Assembly: GCF_030035675.1 (NCBI RefSeq)
Contig: NC_084485.1
Location: forward strand, 94,756,838 to 94,820,837
Length of the DNA stretch: 64,000 nucleotides
Source: Rhineura floridana
Taxonomy: Eukaryota; Chordata; Lepidosauria; Squamata; Rhineuridae
Direction of reading: 5' to 3'
The notes under the pieces are model-generated. The model was given only the letters and a program-made list of their open reading frames with translations, was not told the origin of the DNA and searched no databases. Made by a program: the position numbers and the translations under genes. Below are positions 20,366-29,599 of this stretch, one piece after another (within the stretch, counting starts at the first letter, position 1; the number at the start of each line of letters is the position of its first letter).

Positions 20366-21608
20366 ATTCACTAATAGGCAAAAAACCTTGTGGTTTAAGA
20401 ATATACCTATAGCCAACAGTTATTTCTATCAAACTTTATAAAGCAGGGAAATTGGGGAGCGGGAGACCTGGCCTCCTCTCTGCGATATTGTACTGCCCTA
20501 CAAATTTGTCAAAATGCAAACCCAATTTGGGTGGTCTTTCACAGTCCAATCCACTTCCTGTGTAGCTTGGAAGAATTTGGTAACATGCCTTTGAGCATAT
20601 GGTGAGTGGTGGCAACACCTGCATTCAGTCCAAATAACAGAAACAGTGTTGTACTGTTGTTGATTTACTCTGCAATTTTAGTGAAGTTTCCTATAGTAAA
20701 TCACTCTCTTTTGCTTCTGTTTCTGTGAATATGTGAAGTACAGCAACAAAAAAAGCTGCAAAAACAATTGTGGAATAATGGAGCTTACTTTTATGCAGAA
20801 TAGTTTCCAATGGACATGAGGAGTGTCTCAGTTTGCACAAGTTAAGACAGTGGGAGGTAAACTACATTCTAGCAAAATTCTAGGTGTGCTCTATGTTTTT
20901 AATTGACCGTGGCCACCTTTCCTTTAGTGGAGTAGTTTAAGCATAGCAGGCTGAAAACATGCATCTTTGTTTTTTGTTTTTTGCAACAACTAGAGTCATT
21001 CCTGAAGTAGCAACATATTGTAATCCGTCTGATTTTACATCAAACTGCAGTTTCAGATTCAACTGTTAATGCTCCCCAAACAAAAATAGAGTATAATGTT
21101 CAGTTTGAAAGACAAAAGGCTGTCTTCACCATCATATGACATTGACCAATAAAAAGGCTTTTGAAATTAATAAAAATAAATTTGACACAAATTTCTAGAA
21201 TGAATAATGAGAGAAATATAATTTTCTAGGTTAGATTCTCTGTAGAAACAGTAGTAACAGAAAAGAAGCAAAGTAAAAAGAACACCAACAAACATACAAA
21301 AATGTAATTCCCCATCTTTGGAGATGGCAGGTGTTGCCACCACTCACCATATGCTCAGAGGCACGTTACCAAATTATTTCAAGCTACACAGGAAGTGGAT
21401 TGGACTGTGAAAGACCCACCCAAATTGTATTTGCATTTTGACAAATTTGTAGGGCAGTCCAACATCTCAGAGAAGAGGCCAGGTCTCCTACTCCCCTGAT
21501 GCATTCACTATAGCTGCCCAATTTCTCTGCTTTTTAAAGTTTGATAGAAATATCTGTTGGCTATAGGTACATTCTTTAAACTGCAAAGTTTTTTGCCTAT
21601 TAGTGAAT
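20366..21608. mobile_element. Non-autonomous DNA transposon with ~270-bp inverted repeats and CACTA ends
   Basis: The left arm (20,366-20,630) begins ATTCACTAATAGGCAAAAAA and includes ACCTATAGCCAACAG, GGGCAGT-like and GCATATGGTGAGTGGTGGCA. The right arm (21,330-21,608) is its reverse complement, from TGCCACCACTCACCATATGC to TTTTTTGCCTATTAGTGAAT. The middle 700 bp has no coding frame. The outermost CACTA/TAGTG recalls CMC (EnSpm or Chapaev) transposons, but the flanking bases (AATT and AATA) do not give a certain duplication. Arms differ by some substitutions and small gaps, so it is not very recent. Confidence 0.75.
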
Positions 21609-21711
21609 ATACCCACAGTGGATAGAAGGAACATTTGACTTACAATAGTTCTCTTCTGTTTTCTCGCTTCCTATTTATGTGGATGCATAAATAATGTACA
21701 AGAGACCTGCA

Positions 21712-21800
21712 GTGCAATCCTGTACATACATACTCAGAAGAAAACTTCAATAAGTTCCATGCAACTTACTCCCAAGTAAGTGTGCATAGGATTGCATTTT
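21712..21800. mobile_element. Palindromic MITE (GCAATCCTGTACAT...TGCATAGGATTGC)
   Basis: TGCAATCCTGTACATACATA and CTCAGAAGAAAACTTC on the left answer TTACTCCCAAGTAAGTGTGC and ATAGGATTGCA on the right. This is the common squamate short palindrome, also at 41.0, 45.5/48.7 and 51.0 kb. Confidence 0.7.
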
Positions 21801-22050
21801 CAGAGATGCTTTCAAACATCACATGTGAAATTGTCCTCAGTGAACACCTGAAAGGACTGATGGGTTTTTGTTTTGCGTCCCTTATAGCTTGCAGCTATGG
21901 AATGGAAAGAAATTATTCTGCTAAAATTATCAATCTTGCCTGTGCATGTCTTTGCCAACCTTATTTTAAAATTGAATCCCTCTTTTTAGTTGGTGGTGTT
22001 GATGATGATGATAGATTCATTGACTTTTATTTTGCCTTTGTTTGATTCAG

Positions 22051-22342
22051 CACTTGGGAGGCTAGCACCGTTCCCACCTATGAAGAAGCTTTGAATTGTC
22101 AGCCTGCTGAAAGTGCCCCAGACTACATAGAGTCCAACAGTTTGAAGGAAAACAGGCCCCCCTTGTATCAAGTGGTGGATGAAAACAACACATGGCATGG
22201 TGGCCGTAGACGCAGTTCCTCTGATAGCGTTTTGTTCCTGAATATTGTACCGATGCTAGAATCGGCATCGTGGGATGAAGCAAGCATTGTCTGTGACACT
22301 CCACCACCTAGTTATGAGAGTATTAACTTACATGATGGATGA
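22051..22342 (+). CDS. TMEM61: TMEM61, second coding exon and stop
   Basis: This exon completes TMEM61 at 213 residues (human about 210 from memory). The split codon (AG/C) gives Ser117. Then come residues 123-130 TVPTYEEA, matching human IPTYEEA, a charged and Ser-rich cytosolic-type tail with GRRRSSSDS, and the end PPPSYESINLHDG, matching human PPPSYESISL. Thus two PxYE motifs bracket the tail; PPSY at 202-205 is a classical WW-domain (NEDD4-type) ligand. The acceptor is TTTGATTCAG; the stop TGA is at 22,340-22,342. The reading frame is open, so the gene looks functional. Confidence 0.93.
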
Positions 22343-22518
22343 TCTAGGGATCTGGTTCATCGCTACTTGGGAATCTCTAGATTGTTGTTCAGCTGACACC
22401 TATATTTTTTGTAAATTGATTAATTGTGGTGAGGTGGAATGGAAAGGGGGTAAATAGCTATTAAAATATGAACAACTATATTGTCTTTTGTAGGGGTTGC
22501 TGCCAAATCACAGCCCAA
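22343..22518 (+). other. TMEM61: TMEM61 3' UTR with ATTAAA signal
   Basis: AT-rich sequence after the stop. ATTAAA at 22,460-22,465 is a plausible polyadenylation signal, which would put the transcript end just before the transposon that begins near 22,519. Not proven. Confidence 0.45.
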
Positions 22519-24780
22519 CAACAAAAAAATTTTTTTTAGTTGCCAAGGATGTTTGAATGACTAGGGTATTTTGGAGGTGCTAAATCCAAAAATGACATTA
22601 GTTTTGCCGAATTGGCTCTAGTTTTTGAGATAATGGATACCCCTCAAATGATGATTGTACCCCAATACGACCTGTAGCTGCTGACATATGCAGCAGGGTT
22701 TGGTCTGTCTTTTTACTCTTGAACATTGTTTTGCAAGTTTATCCATTGCATATAATATCATATTGATACTTCCTTTTTTTGAAGAGGAATATGAGTTCGT
22801 CATGAAGAGGCTGCCTAAACAATCCTAATGCATTCTGCTACATTTGTGGCGAATACACTCTGCAAAAACAAAGAAAAAACATCACTGACTTTGTAAAACA
22901 AGCATATCTTGCTTATTTTGGAGTGAAGCTTGGAGATCAAGATAAGTCTTGGGCTCCCCATAAGGTTTGCAAAACCTGTGTAGAGTGCCTACGACAGTGG
23001 AAAAATGGAGAAAGGAAATGTTTAAACTTTGGTGTGCCTAGGTGTGGAGAGAGCCGCAAAACCATCACGATGATTGTTATTTTTGTGTTGTGAATGTGAA
23101 AGGCTTCAATCGCTACAAGAAACATAAGTGGGAGTATCCTGATTTGGACTCAGCAAGGCCACCTGTGCCACACAGCGAAGACGTTCCCATACCAGTGTTT
23201 ACCTCACTGCCTGACCTTCCATTGTCAGATGTTGAAGAAATGCTGGATGTGGAGTGTAGTACAGGTGGTAGCCCTGGAAGTGGATATGAAGAAAGCTTTT
23301 CAACACCTGAGCAGTTCTCCCAAAAAGAACTCAATGATCTGATACGAGACCTCAGTCTGTCAAAGCAAGCATCTGAACTTTTAGCATCCAGGCTAATGGA
23401 AAAGAACTGTCTACAGCCGGAAGCTAACATAACAGCTTATCGGACAAGAGAGGAGGGACTTCTTCCATACTTCAGCCAAGATGAAGAACTTGTATACTGC
23501 AATAACATTCCTGGACTACTTCTCCAAATGGGACTACCGGAATATCGACCAGAAGATTGGCAGCTTTTTATAGACAGCTCCACCAGAAGCTTGAAATGTG
23601 TTTTATTGCACAATGGTAACCGCTATGCATCTCTTCCAATTGCTCACTCAACAAAACTTAAAGAAGAATATGAAAATATCAAAACGGTCTTGCAGAAGCT
23701 CTGCTATCATGAGCACCAGTGGTGTATTTGTGTTGATCTAAAGATGGTGAACTTCTTGCTTGGGCAGCAAAATGGATACACGAAGTACCCTTGTTTCATC
23801 TGCTTGTGGGATAGTAGGGCAAAGCGAGATCATTGGAAAAAAGTGACATGGCCTTCAAGGGAACACATGACTGTAGGTGCAGTGAACATCATTAACAAGC
23901 CATTGGTTGACAGAGAAAAAAATCATTCTCCCACCACTCCATATCAAGCTTGGACTGATGAAGCAATTTGTTAAGGCCTTGGACAAAGATGGTGATTGCT
24001 TCAAATACATTTGTAGATCGTTCCTTGGACTGACTATGGAAAAACTAAACGCAGGAATCTTTGATGGTCCTAAAATTCGTAAACTCATCAATAATTTGAA
24101 TTTCACTAAATTTATAAATGATGTTGAAGCTTCTGCCTGGTGCAGTTATGTCTCAGTTGTCAAGAACTTCTTGGGTAACCACAAAGCAGACAATTATGAA
24201 GAATTGGTGCAAAACATGCTCGCTAACTTTAAACATTTGGCTACTAATATGAGCATAAAGGTACACTATCTCCATAGCCACTTAGACAGATTTCCGGATA
24301 ATCTTGGTGATTTTAGTGAGGAACAAGGGGAGAGGTTCCATCAGGATATAAAGGTGATGGAGGAAAGGTATCAAGGCAGATGGGACAGACACATGATGGC
24401 AGACTACTGCTGGAGCCTCCAACGTGATTGTCCTGATGCCCCACATAAAAGAAAATCATACACACAGCGTTTTTCTATGCATTAATTGTGATAATCTGAA
24501 TCAGCTTACTTTGTTTTAATGTTATTGTACTGAATACAACGCCATTAGGTATTTCATGTGTTTACTTTTGTATGATTTGAGACAGTTTCCATGTCATTTG
24601 TGGGTAGGCTATGCCTGACCATTAAATTTTTTGAAATTGTTATGTTTTTCAATGGGGGCATCCATTATCTCAAAAATTAGAGCCAATCTAGCAAAACCGA
24701 TGCCATATTCGGAATCAGCAACACAAAGTTACCTTAAAATCGATCAAACATCATTGGCAATAAAATTAGTGTTGACCAGT
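22519..24780 (+). mobile_element. DNA-transposon-like element of unassigned family, long inverted repeats
   Basis: The left end 22,519-22,643 and the right end 24,654-24,780 are inverted copies. Reading inwards, both give GTTGCCAA/ATTGCCAA, GATGTTTGA, GGTA-TTT, then TTTTGC and ATTGGCTCTA, then TTTTTGAGATAATGGAT and a run of C. The innermost 65 bp match best; the outermost limit and any target duplication cannot be fixed by eye. Between them is one gene on the + strand. Inverted repeats of over 100 bp around a single gene with transposase-like features indicate a cut-and-paste DNA transposon. It sits directly behind TMEM61 in the same orientation. Confidence 0.7.
22825..24485 (+). pseudogene. 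Transposase-like gene, interrupted; family not identified
   Basis: The N-terminal region has paired cysteines (FCYICGEYT, then CKTCVECL), a ZAD-like or treble-clef zinc-binding pattern. It is followed by WREPQNHHDDCYFC with a further Cys pair. A linker of about 120 residues then leads to a large domain: WQLFIDSSTRSLKCVLLHNG, WCICVDLKMVNFLLGQQNGY, YPCFICLWDSRAKRDHW, LPPLHIKLGLMKQFVKAL, and finally SEEQGERFHQDIKVMEERYQ with YQGRWDRHMMADYCW. The spaced Asp, Asp and Glu in strand-like contexts suggest an RNase H-fold DDE core; this is inference. I recall very similar uncharacterised proteins in arthropod protein sets, but no name. At least two frame disruptions make this copy inactive. It is not a host gene by structure, since no introns are needed and it lies within inverted repeats. 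Confidence 0.65.
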
Positions 24781-26150
24781 GTTAGAGGTCAGTTTCAGCA
24801 TTGCTTTTTTAGTGTGTGGCTACCAGCTAATATATATAAAATAAGCCTTTTGCACCCAGATGCTTAAGAAGTACATTCAAAGTTTATGGAAAATTTATAA
24901 ACTTCACCTACATGGAAGCACTACTTGGATAGGTTACACTGTTACAGATCTTTAGGGACAGAGTAGTCAGTGAATTTGGGTTACCAGGCCCTGGATAAAT
25001 GACATTTTGAAAGGGCTCGGGGACCTTCCGCAGCAGATGTTGCGGGTGCATAACGGGAAGAAAGGAAACAGAAGTCCCATTACACCAGTAGATCCCTGCT
25101 GGTGCAGCATTGGATATAATTCCTAATATTGTGACAGAGAAATCTGCTAGAATGTTTCTCAAGTGACTCCTAGAAGCCATTCTTCAATTATATTTGGCCA
25201 AATGTTTGTTCTTAATGGGGTTAAAATTCTCTTCTAAACACAGCATGGCAGTTTTGAATATGAGAGTTATCTGCCAAGCACATATAGCTGTGATGCATGT
25301 ACGGTTTTCATTGAGTCTGGACTTGGAAGGCAAAGAACTCTGTGGTGGCAGCAGCAAAGGGTGAGCATGGACTGCAGAAGGGTTTCTGAGGAGCCTAACA
25401 AATGATGTTGATGAAGATTTATGGAGCAGGGGATTCTGGAGTTGCAGTTGCTTTCTTTTCTCAGTAATGCCGCCATCTTTTGGCTATACTTTTAATAATT
25501 ACTTGTCAAGCAAACATTTAGTAGGGACATTTTTTATTAGTTCAGACTGTGGGCAGCAGAAGCCATTGAGAGTTTTGCATGAAGATCTGATGATCCTACT
25601 CCTAAACTGCTAATGACTTATAAATTCTACTTTGTTGATAGCAAAAGCCCTTTCATTTAATGCCCCCATAAATATTTTGAAGATTATCCTTTATAATCAG
25701 AGATCTTCAGGTTCATTCATTCCAGTGGAAGTTTTCCTTTGAATACAAATAGCAGGCTAAGAGCTGCCAATCTAGATCTGGGACCATAGCAGGGTCAAAG
25801 GGTAAAAGCACACCGGCTTCTCCCACTAGGATCTCAATGTGGATTGCGGGCCTGCACTTGTTATGTACACCTAAACAATTCACAAAATTGCTGACTATGC
25901 CCATGGTACCATGTTCAGTTTGGCTATAGTACAGCCTCCCAAATTGTGGTACAATCTCTTGGACCTAAACATTATTAAAAACCAGGTTAGCCCATAGAAA
26001 CTGGATTATAGATATTACAACTATGGTTGAAGAGAGAGGACTTGGAATTACTAACTTTGGAGGGAGAGAAGTCCTATCTACATAACAGGGCTTTCTGCTG
26101 TTTGATCCTTGCCCTCAGAAATGTCACTTTGCTATTATATGTAACAGCCA
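24781..26150. other. Intergenic, nothing recognised
   Basis: No exon or familiar repeat. Short frames at 24.9-25.2 kb and 25.3-25.5 kb on the minus strand lack any motif. Confidence 0.4.
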
Positions 26151-26430
26151 GGTCCAGTCCTTCCATTAACAGAGTGGGGCAGCCTCCTCAGCAGATGTTG
26201 GGGAGTGGGGAATGGCAGCGAGGTACTGTGAAAGACAGATTTCAGTGTGCATCACTCAACCTGCCTTGCACTCTCAACTAAGCTAACCTGTTGACCTCAG
26301 GTGTGGTGGAGGATGCTGTCCCATCACCAACAATGAAAAAAAAGATTTAACGGCCAGTCTATTCAGCTTCTGTACATGGAATTGGAAGGGAATCTTATTC
26401 TTTGCCCCAGTCAGCAAAACGTGTTGCACT
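26150..26430 (+). repeat. Old interspersed repeat, relative of 4,975-5,135
   Basis: GTCCCATCACCAACAATGAA, GCCAGTCTATTCAGCTTCTG and TACATGGAATTGGAAGGGAA share words and order with the copy near 5.0 kb. The 5' part (GGGCAGCCTCCTCAGCAGATGT) may belong to a neighbouring hAT-like fragment. Confidence 0.5.
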
Positions 26431-26844
26431 ACTCTGGTAACAGCCCATCTGTTACATTATTGTAAGCCACCCAGCATGTTTTGTTACTGGGTGTCATACA
26501 TACCGTAAAATAAATAATGTATGTTGTATAGCACAAGAGGAAGTCCAGAGTCTCCCTTTTCCCACAGACTGCAACTACTGGAGATGAACGTCCTATAAAA
26601 CTGTCACGATGCAGATGAAACCGAAAGCAATAAAATGGGGAAATAGAGCTGCAAGGGAGCCCCAAAATCTGTGAGAATATTGTTTGAGAGGAAATTGAAC
26701 CAATTTTGTAAACACCTGCTCATCATGGTGTCATTTGCTTCATACGAAACTAAGGATCTTTTGGTTGCTGGATGATTGATAACCTATATTGGAGAGAGTG
26801 TTCTCCAGTGATCAGAACAAATGCCTGGTCATTTGTAACTCTGT
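26431..26844. other. Intergenic, nothing recognised
   Basis: No feature supported. Confidence 0.4.
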
Positions 26845-27027
26845 GCTGGGAAAAACAGAAGGGAGTAGAAAAAGAGGAAGGCCAAACGAGATGGATTCCA
26901 TAAAGGAAGCCACAGACCTGACCTTAAAGATCTGAACAGGGTGGTTCACGACAGATGCTCTTGGAGGTCACTGATTCATAGGGTTGCCATAAGTCATAGT
27001 CGACTTAAAGGCACATAACAACAAGGC
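26845..27027 (+). mobile_element. BovB (RTE) LINE, 3'-terminal fragment
   Basis: CTGGGAAAAACAGAAGGGAG translates as GKTEGSRKRGRPNEMDSIKE, with ATDLTLKDLNRVVHDRCSW and HRVAISHSRLKGT after it. This is the C-terminal end of BovB ORF2. The DNA ends GGGTTGCCATAAGTCATAGT and CGACTTAAAGGCACATAACA, the 3' end that Sauria SINEs share. It is 5'-truncated and supplies the 3' end missing from the copy at 42.4 kb. Confidence 0.85.
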
Positions 27028-27290
27028 ATACAAAGGTGCAAATTAAACAGTTCATGTTGAAACTTGCCTCAAAGCGTTAGGTATTCCCTTTTGCCTGGAA
27101 GAAAATTGATATCTAGCAAACAAAAGTGGGGCACCATTATGTATACAGTGTGGTAGGTGAGGAAAGGGAAGATTATAGTAAAGTTCAAGGTCTGCTCTTG
27201 GATACATTCAATATTAAATTGCCAAAAAAATAACCCCACCCTCCCTCAATGTGTTTTCAGAGCATTTGTCAGAGCTTGCTTGCTTGCTTG
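27028..27290. other. Intergenic, nothing recognised
   Basis: No feature supported. Confidence 0.4.
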
Positions 27291-27545
27291 TTTATGTATT
27301 TATTTACAATTGCTGCATTTCTATACTATCTGCCAAGGCATCCCAAGGCAGTTTACAGTTTACAAATAATAAGACAAATGATCCAAAATAAAGAACAACA
27401 GTTCCCTCAGGCCAACTGATAGCCCCTTTGGCAACGGATGACAGATGCTCCCCAGCCTGGGCTTTCTCACTTCTGCCTTCCCTCAAGGCTCACAGGTCTT
27501 TCTTAAGTAGCCCAAGGGAAGAGAGGGAGAGGCTGTTCCAACAGT
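27291..27545 (-). repeat. LINE 3'-end fragment, reversed, diverged
   Basis: TATGTATTTATTTACAATTG, CCCAAGGCAGTTTACAGTTT and ACAAATAATAAGACAAATGA, then GAGAGGGAGAGGCTGTTCCA, fit the reversed 3' end of an L2-like LINE (tail, stem, then a coding remnant). Confidence 0.5.
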
Positions 27546-27602
27546 TCCCTCAGGCATTGATAGCATATGCTGGCTGGGCTTCTCTTCTGTATCCCCCAGG
27601 GC

Positions 27603-28012
27603 AGAGGTGGGGAGCCTTTTTTAGCTCAAGGGCCGCATTCCCTCATAGGCAATGTTCTGGGAGGCAGACCTGGGTAGGTAGAGCCAGAAATAAAAATGGG
27701 CAGAGGTTCTGTACAACACAGTGCATTCTAGCCACACAAAAGGAGATTTCTGTGCCCAACCACATCCTTCCAGCCACACAAAAGGAGATTTCTATCACGC
27801 ATACCCACACTTCTCCATCGAGGCAAGTAAGAGGCATTATAGTACAAATACACATTCCATCCAGGCAAAAGCACTCAAGAAGGATGCAGAGTAGGCCCAA
27901 TGAGGTATGTAGCCTGAGAAGGGGGCATGGCTGGGGACAACCTCAAGAGCTGGAAAGAGGCCTGGGGGGGCTACATTTGGTCCTTGGGCCACAGATTCCC
28001 CATCTCTGTACA
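27603..28012. mobile_element. Non-autonomous hAT-like element
   Basis: The left end CAGAGGTGGGGAGCCTTTTT and the right end GGGCCACAGATTCCCCATCTCTG are inverted at their tips (CAGAGxTGGGGA/TCCCCATCTCTG). The inside holds two direct copies of CACACAAAAGGAGATTTCT (27,735 and 27,775). A clean 8-bp duplication is not visible. A long frame across this region is not coding. Confidence 0.65.
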
Positions 28013-28981
28013 GGTCTTAAGTAGGCCCAGGGAAGTTGTGGGAGGGAAGACACAGACCCTAACTAGTTTTCCTAGTAGGATGGTTACTATTATTACTTCA
28101 TAAAGAAAATACACTGCTGACTGAGGAAGACTCACAACGCACCATATGAAATGGAAAGGTAGAGGGCAGAACTGCCTCCTATTAAAAGTAACATGATTTT
28201 GTGGAACTACTGAGAGTGTGTCTATATTTGGATTCTCTGAGGTCCTAACAGATGAGAATAAACAGCTTATTTCTTTTAGTTTTTTTATATATAAATTGTT
28301 ACAGAGGAGTATTAGAAATGAGTCACATGTTTATTTTGATGTGATCATTCTTCAAGCAATGACTTTACTGCTTCATTTTAACATGGAAAGTTATTTGTCT
28401 CAAATGTTGCCCACATGAAAAATCTTCAGTTAACCATGTAAAAAAACCATTCAGGAATAACATTTTCTCTGATGACATGGTAACTTTGGAGAGTTTCACA
28501 CAGGAGCAATTTCAGATAAATGGCTCCTCGTGAAGATGAGGTGGCCAAAGTTTCACATGTGAGCACCCTTTCCAAAACCAATTCCTAAATCTTTTGTCTT
28601 TTTAAAAAATGTAAATTGGTAAGGACAAATTAGTCCTTTCCTAGCATATCTCTGTTCAACTCATTTCCACGCATTACTCTCCTTTTTATTTTTCCCTAAA
28701 AGTATTACCAATAGTTTTGTTACAAAAGGCTTCTGATCCATATAGTGGATGTTTTTCACTATGTGCAAGTATCTATTTCATATTAATCTCCATATTTCAT
28801 AGAATGTTTGATTACTTTTATTTAGTCAGTGTATGGACAAAATACATGACAAGAGTTCTAGGGTTTTACCAGTTGGGTAACAAGCAGAAATTCAACAGGT
28901 AAATACGTTCCAAATGCATCTCCATGCTGGCAGAAGAGGTAACAGTTGAATTTATGCCTACCAAGTAGCTCTAAAGGCACA
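28013..28981. other. Intergenic, nothing recognised
   Basis: AT-rich, non-repetitive by eye, with no exon seen. It ends at the target duplication of the Ty3/Gypsy element. Confidence 0.45.
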
Positions 28982-28986
28982 GAACT

Positions 28987-29568
28987 TGTCAGCTCTACAC
29001 TGCATCAGCAGTGCCAGGGGGGGCTGGAAATTCCTGGGTCTTTGGCAGGGAAGGAAAGTCCTTAGCCAGCAGTCGGGTTGTAAATCTGCCAGGCCTATCC
29101 GAAGCGTACTTGCCGAGTCAGAAGTCCAGAAGCGAGGTCAGTGGAGGTCCGGGATCAATTGCCAAGGAGGTCAGTCAAAGAGATGCTGCAGGGAAACTAG
29201 GTCTACACAAAGCCACGCCTGACGTTGCAGTCAGCAACAAGCTGCAGCCAAGGTGTGCCTTATAAAGAGCAAGGTTGACAGCAGGTGTGAGTCCTCAGCG
29301 TTTGGGCCTTAAGCAGACAGGCCTGCCTCTCTTCTGGCTGACCTTCTGCTGTCTACGTTCTGCAGGTGAGGGGGGAGTATCCTGTTCACTGTCTGTGTCT
29401 GGCTGCAGGGCCTCTGCTGTATCTGGGGTGCTCTGCAGCTGAGGGGGAGAAGGAGCTGGATTCTCAGGAGGCTCCTCCGTGTCTCCTTCTGAGTCTGCTG
29501 CTCCTGGGTCTGCTGCTGTTACTCCCGAGTTGTCCTCATCTGAGGAGTCCTCTGACGGGGCCATGACA
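28987..29568 (-). repeat. 3' LTR of the Ty3/Gypsy element
   Basis: 582 bp from TGTCAGCTCTACACTGCATC to GACGGGGCCATGACA, nearly identical to 33,928-34,506. Just inside it is a purine-rich stretch on the minus strand (GTGGGGCGGGGGATGG), a fair polypurine tract for second-strand priming. The pol frame runs on into this LTR. Confidence 0.92.
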
Positions 29569-29599
29569 CCATCCCCCGCCCCACGACCAACCCTCCACC

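Larger units (their letters stand above)
17155..22050 (+). other. TMEM61: TMEM61 intron (4.9 kb)
   Basis: GT at 17,155 and TTTGATTCAG ending at 22,050 are the boundaries; the intron splits a codon after its second base. It is largely made of repeats, listed separately: a reversed L2 tail, a GA microsatellite, a palindromic MITE, a minisatellite with a SINE in it, and an element with about 270-bp inverted repeats. The rest (17,155-17,910; 18,065-18,330; 18,930-19,100) shows nothing I can name. Confidence 0.85.

Noticed and set aside
23042-24485. A 310-codon and a 192-codon frame as a host gene
   Set aside because: They are enclosed by long inverted repeats and have no introns, so a transposon gene is more likely; kept as a transposon feature.
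27428-28024. A 198-codon + strand frame
   Set aside because: It crosses a reversed LINE tail and a hAT-like element and has no protein-like composition.
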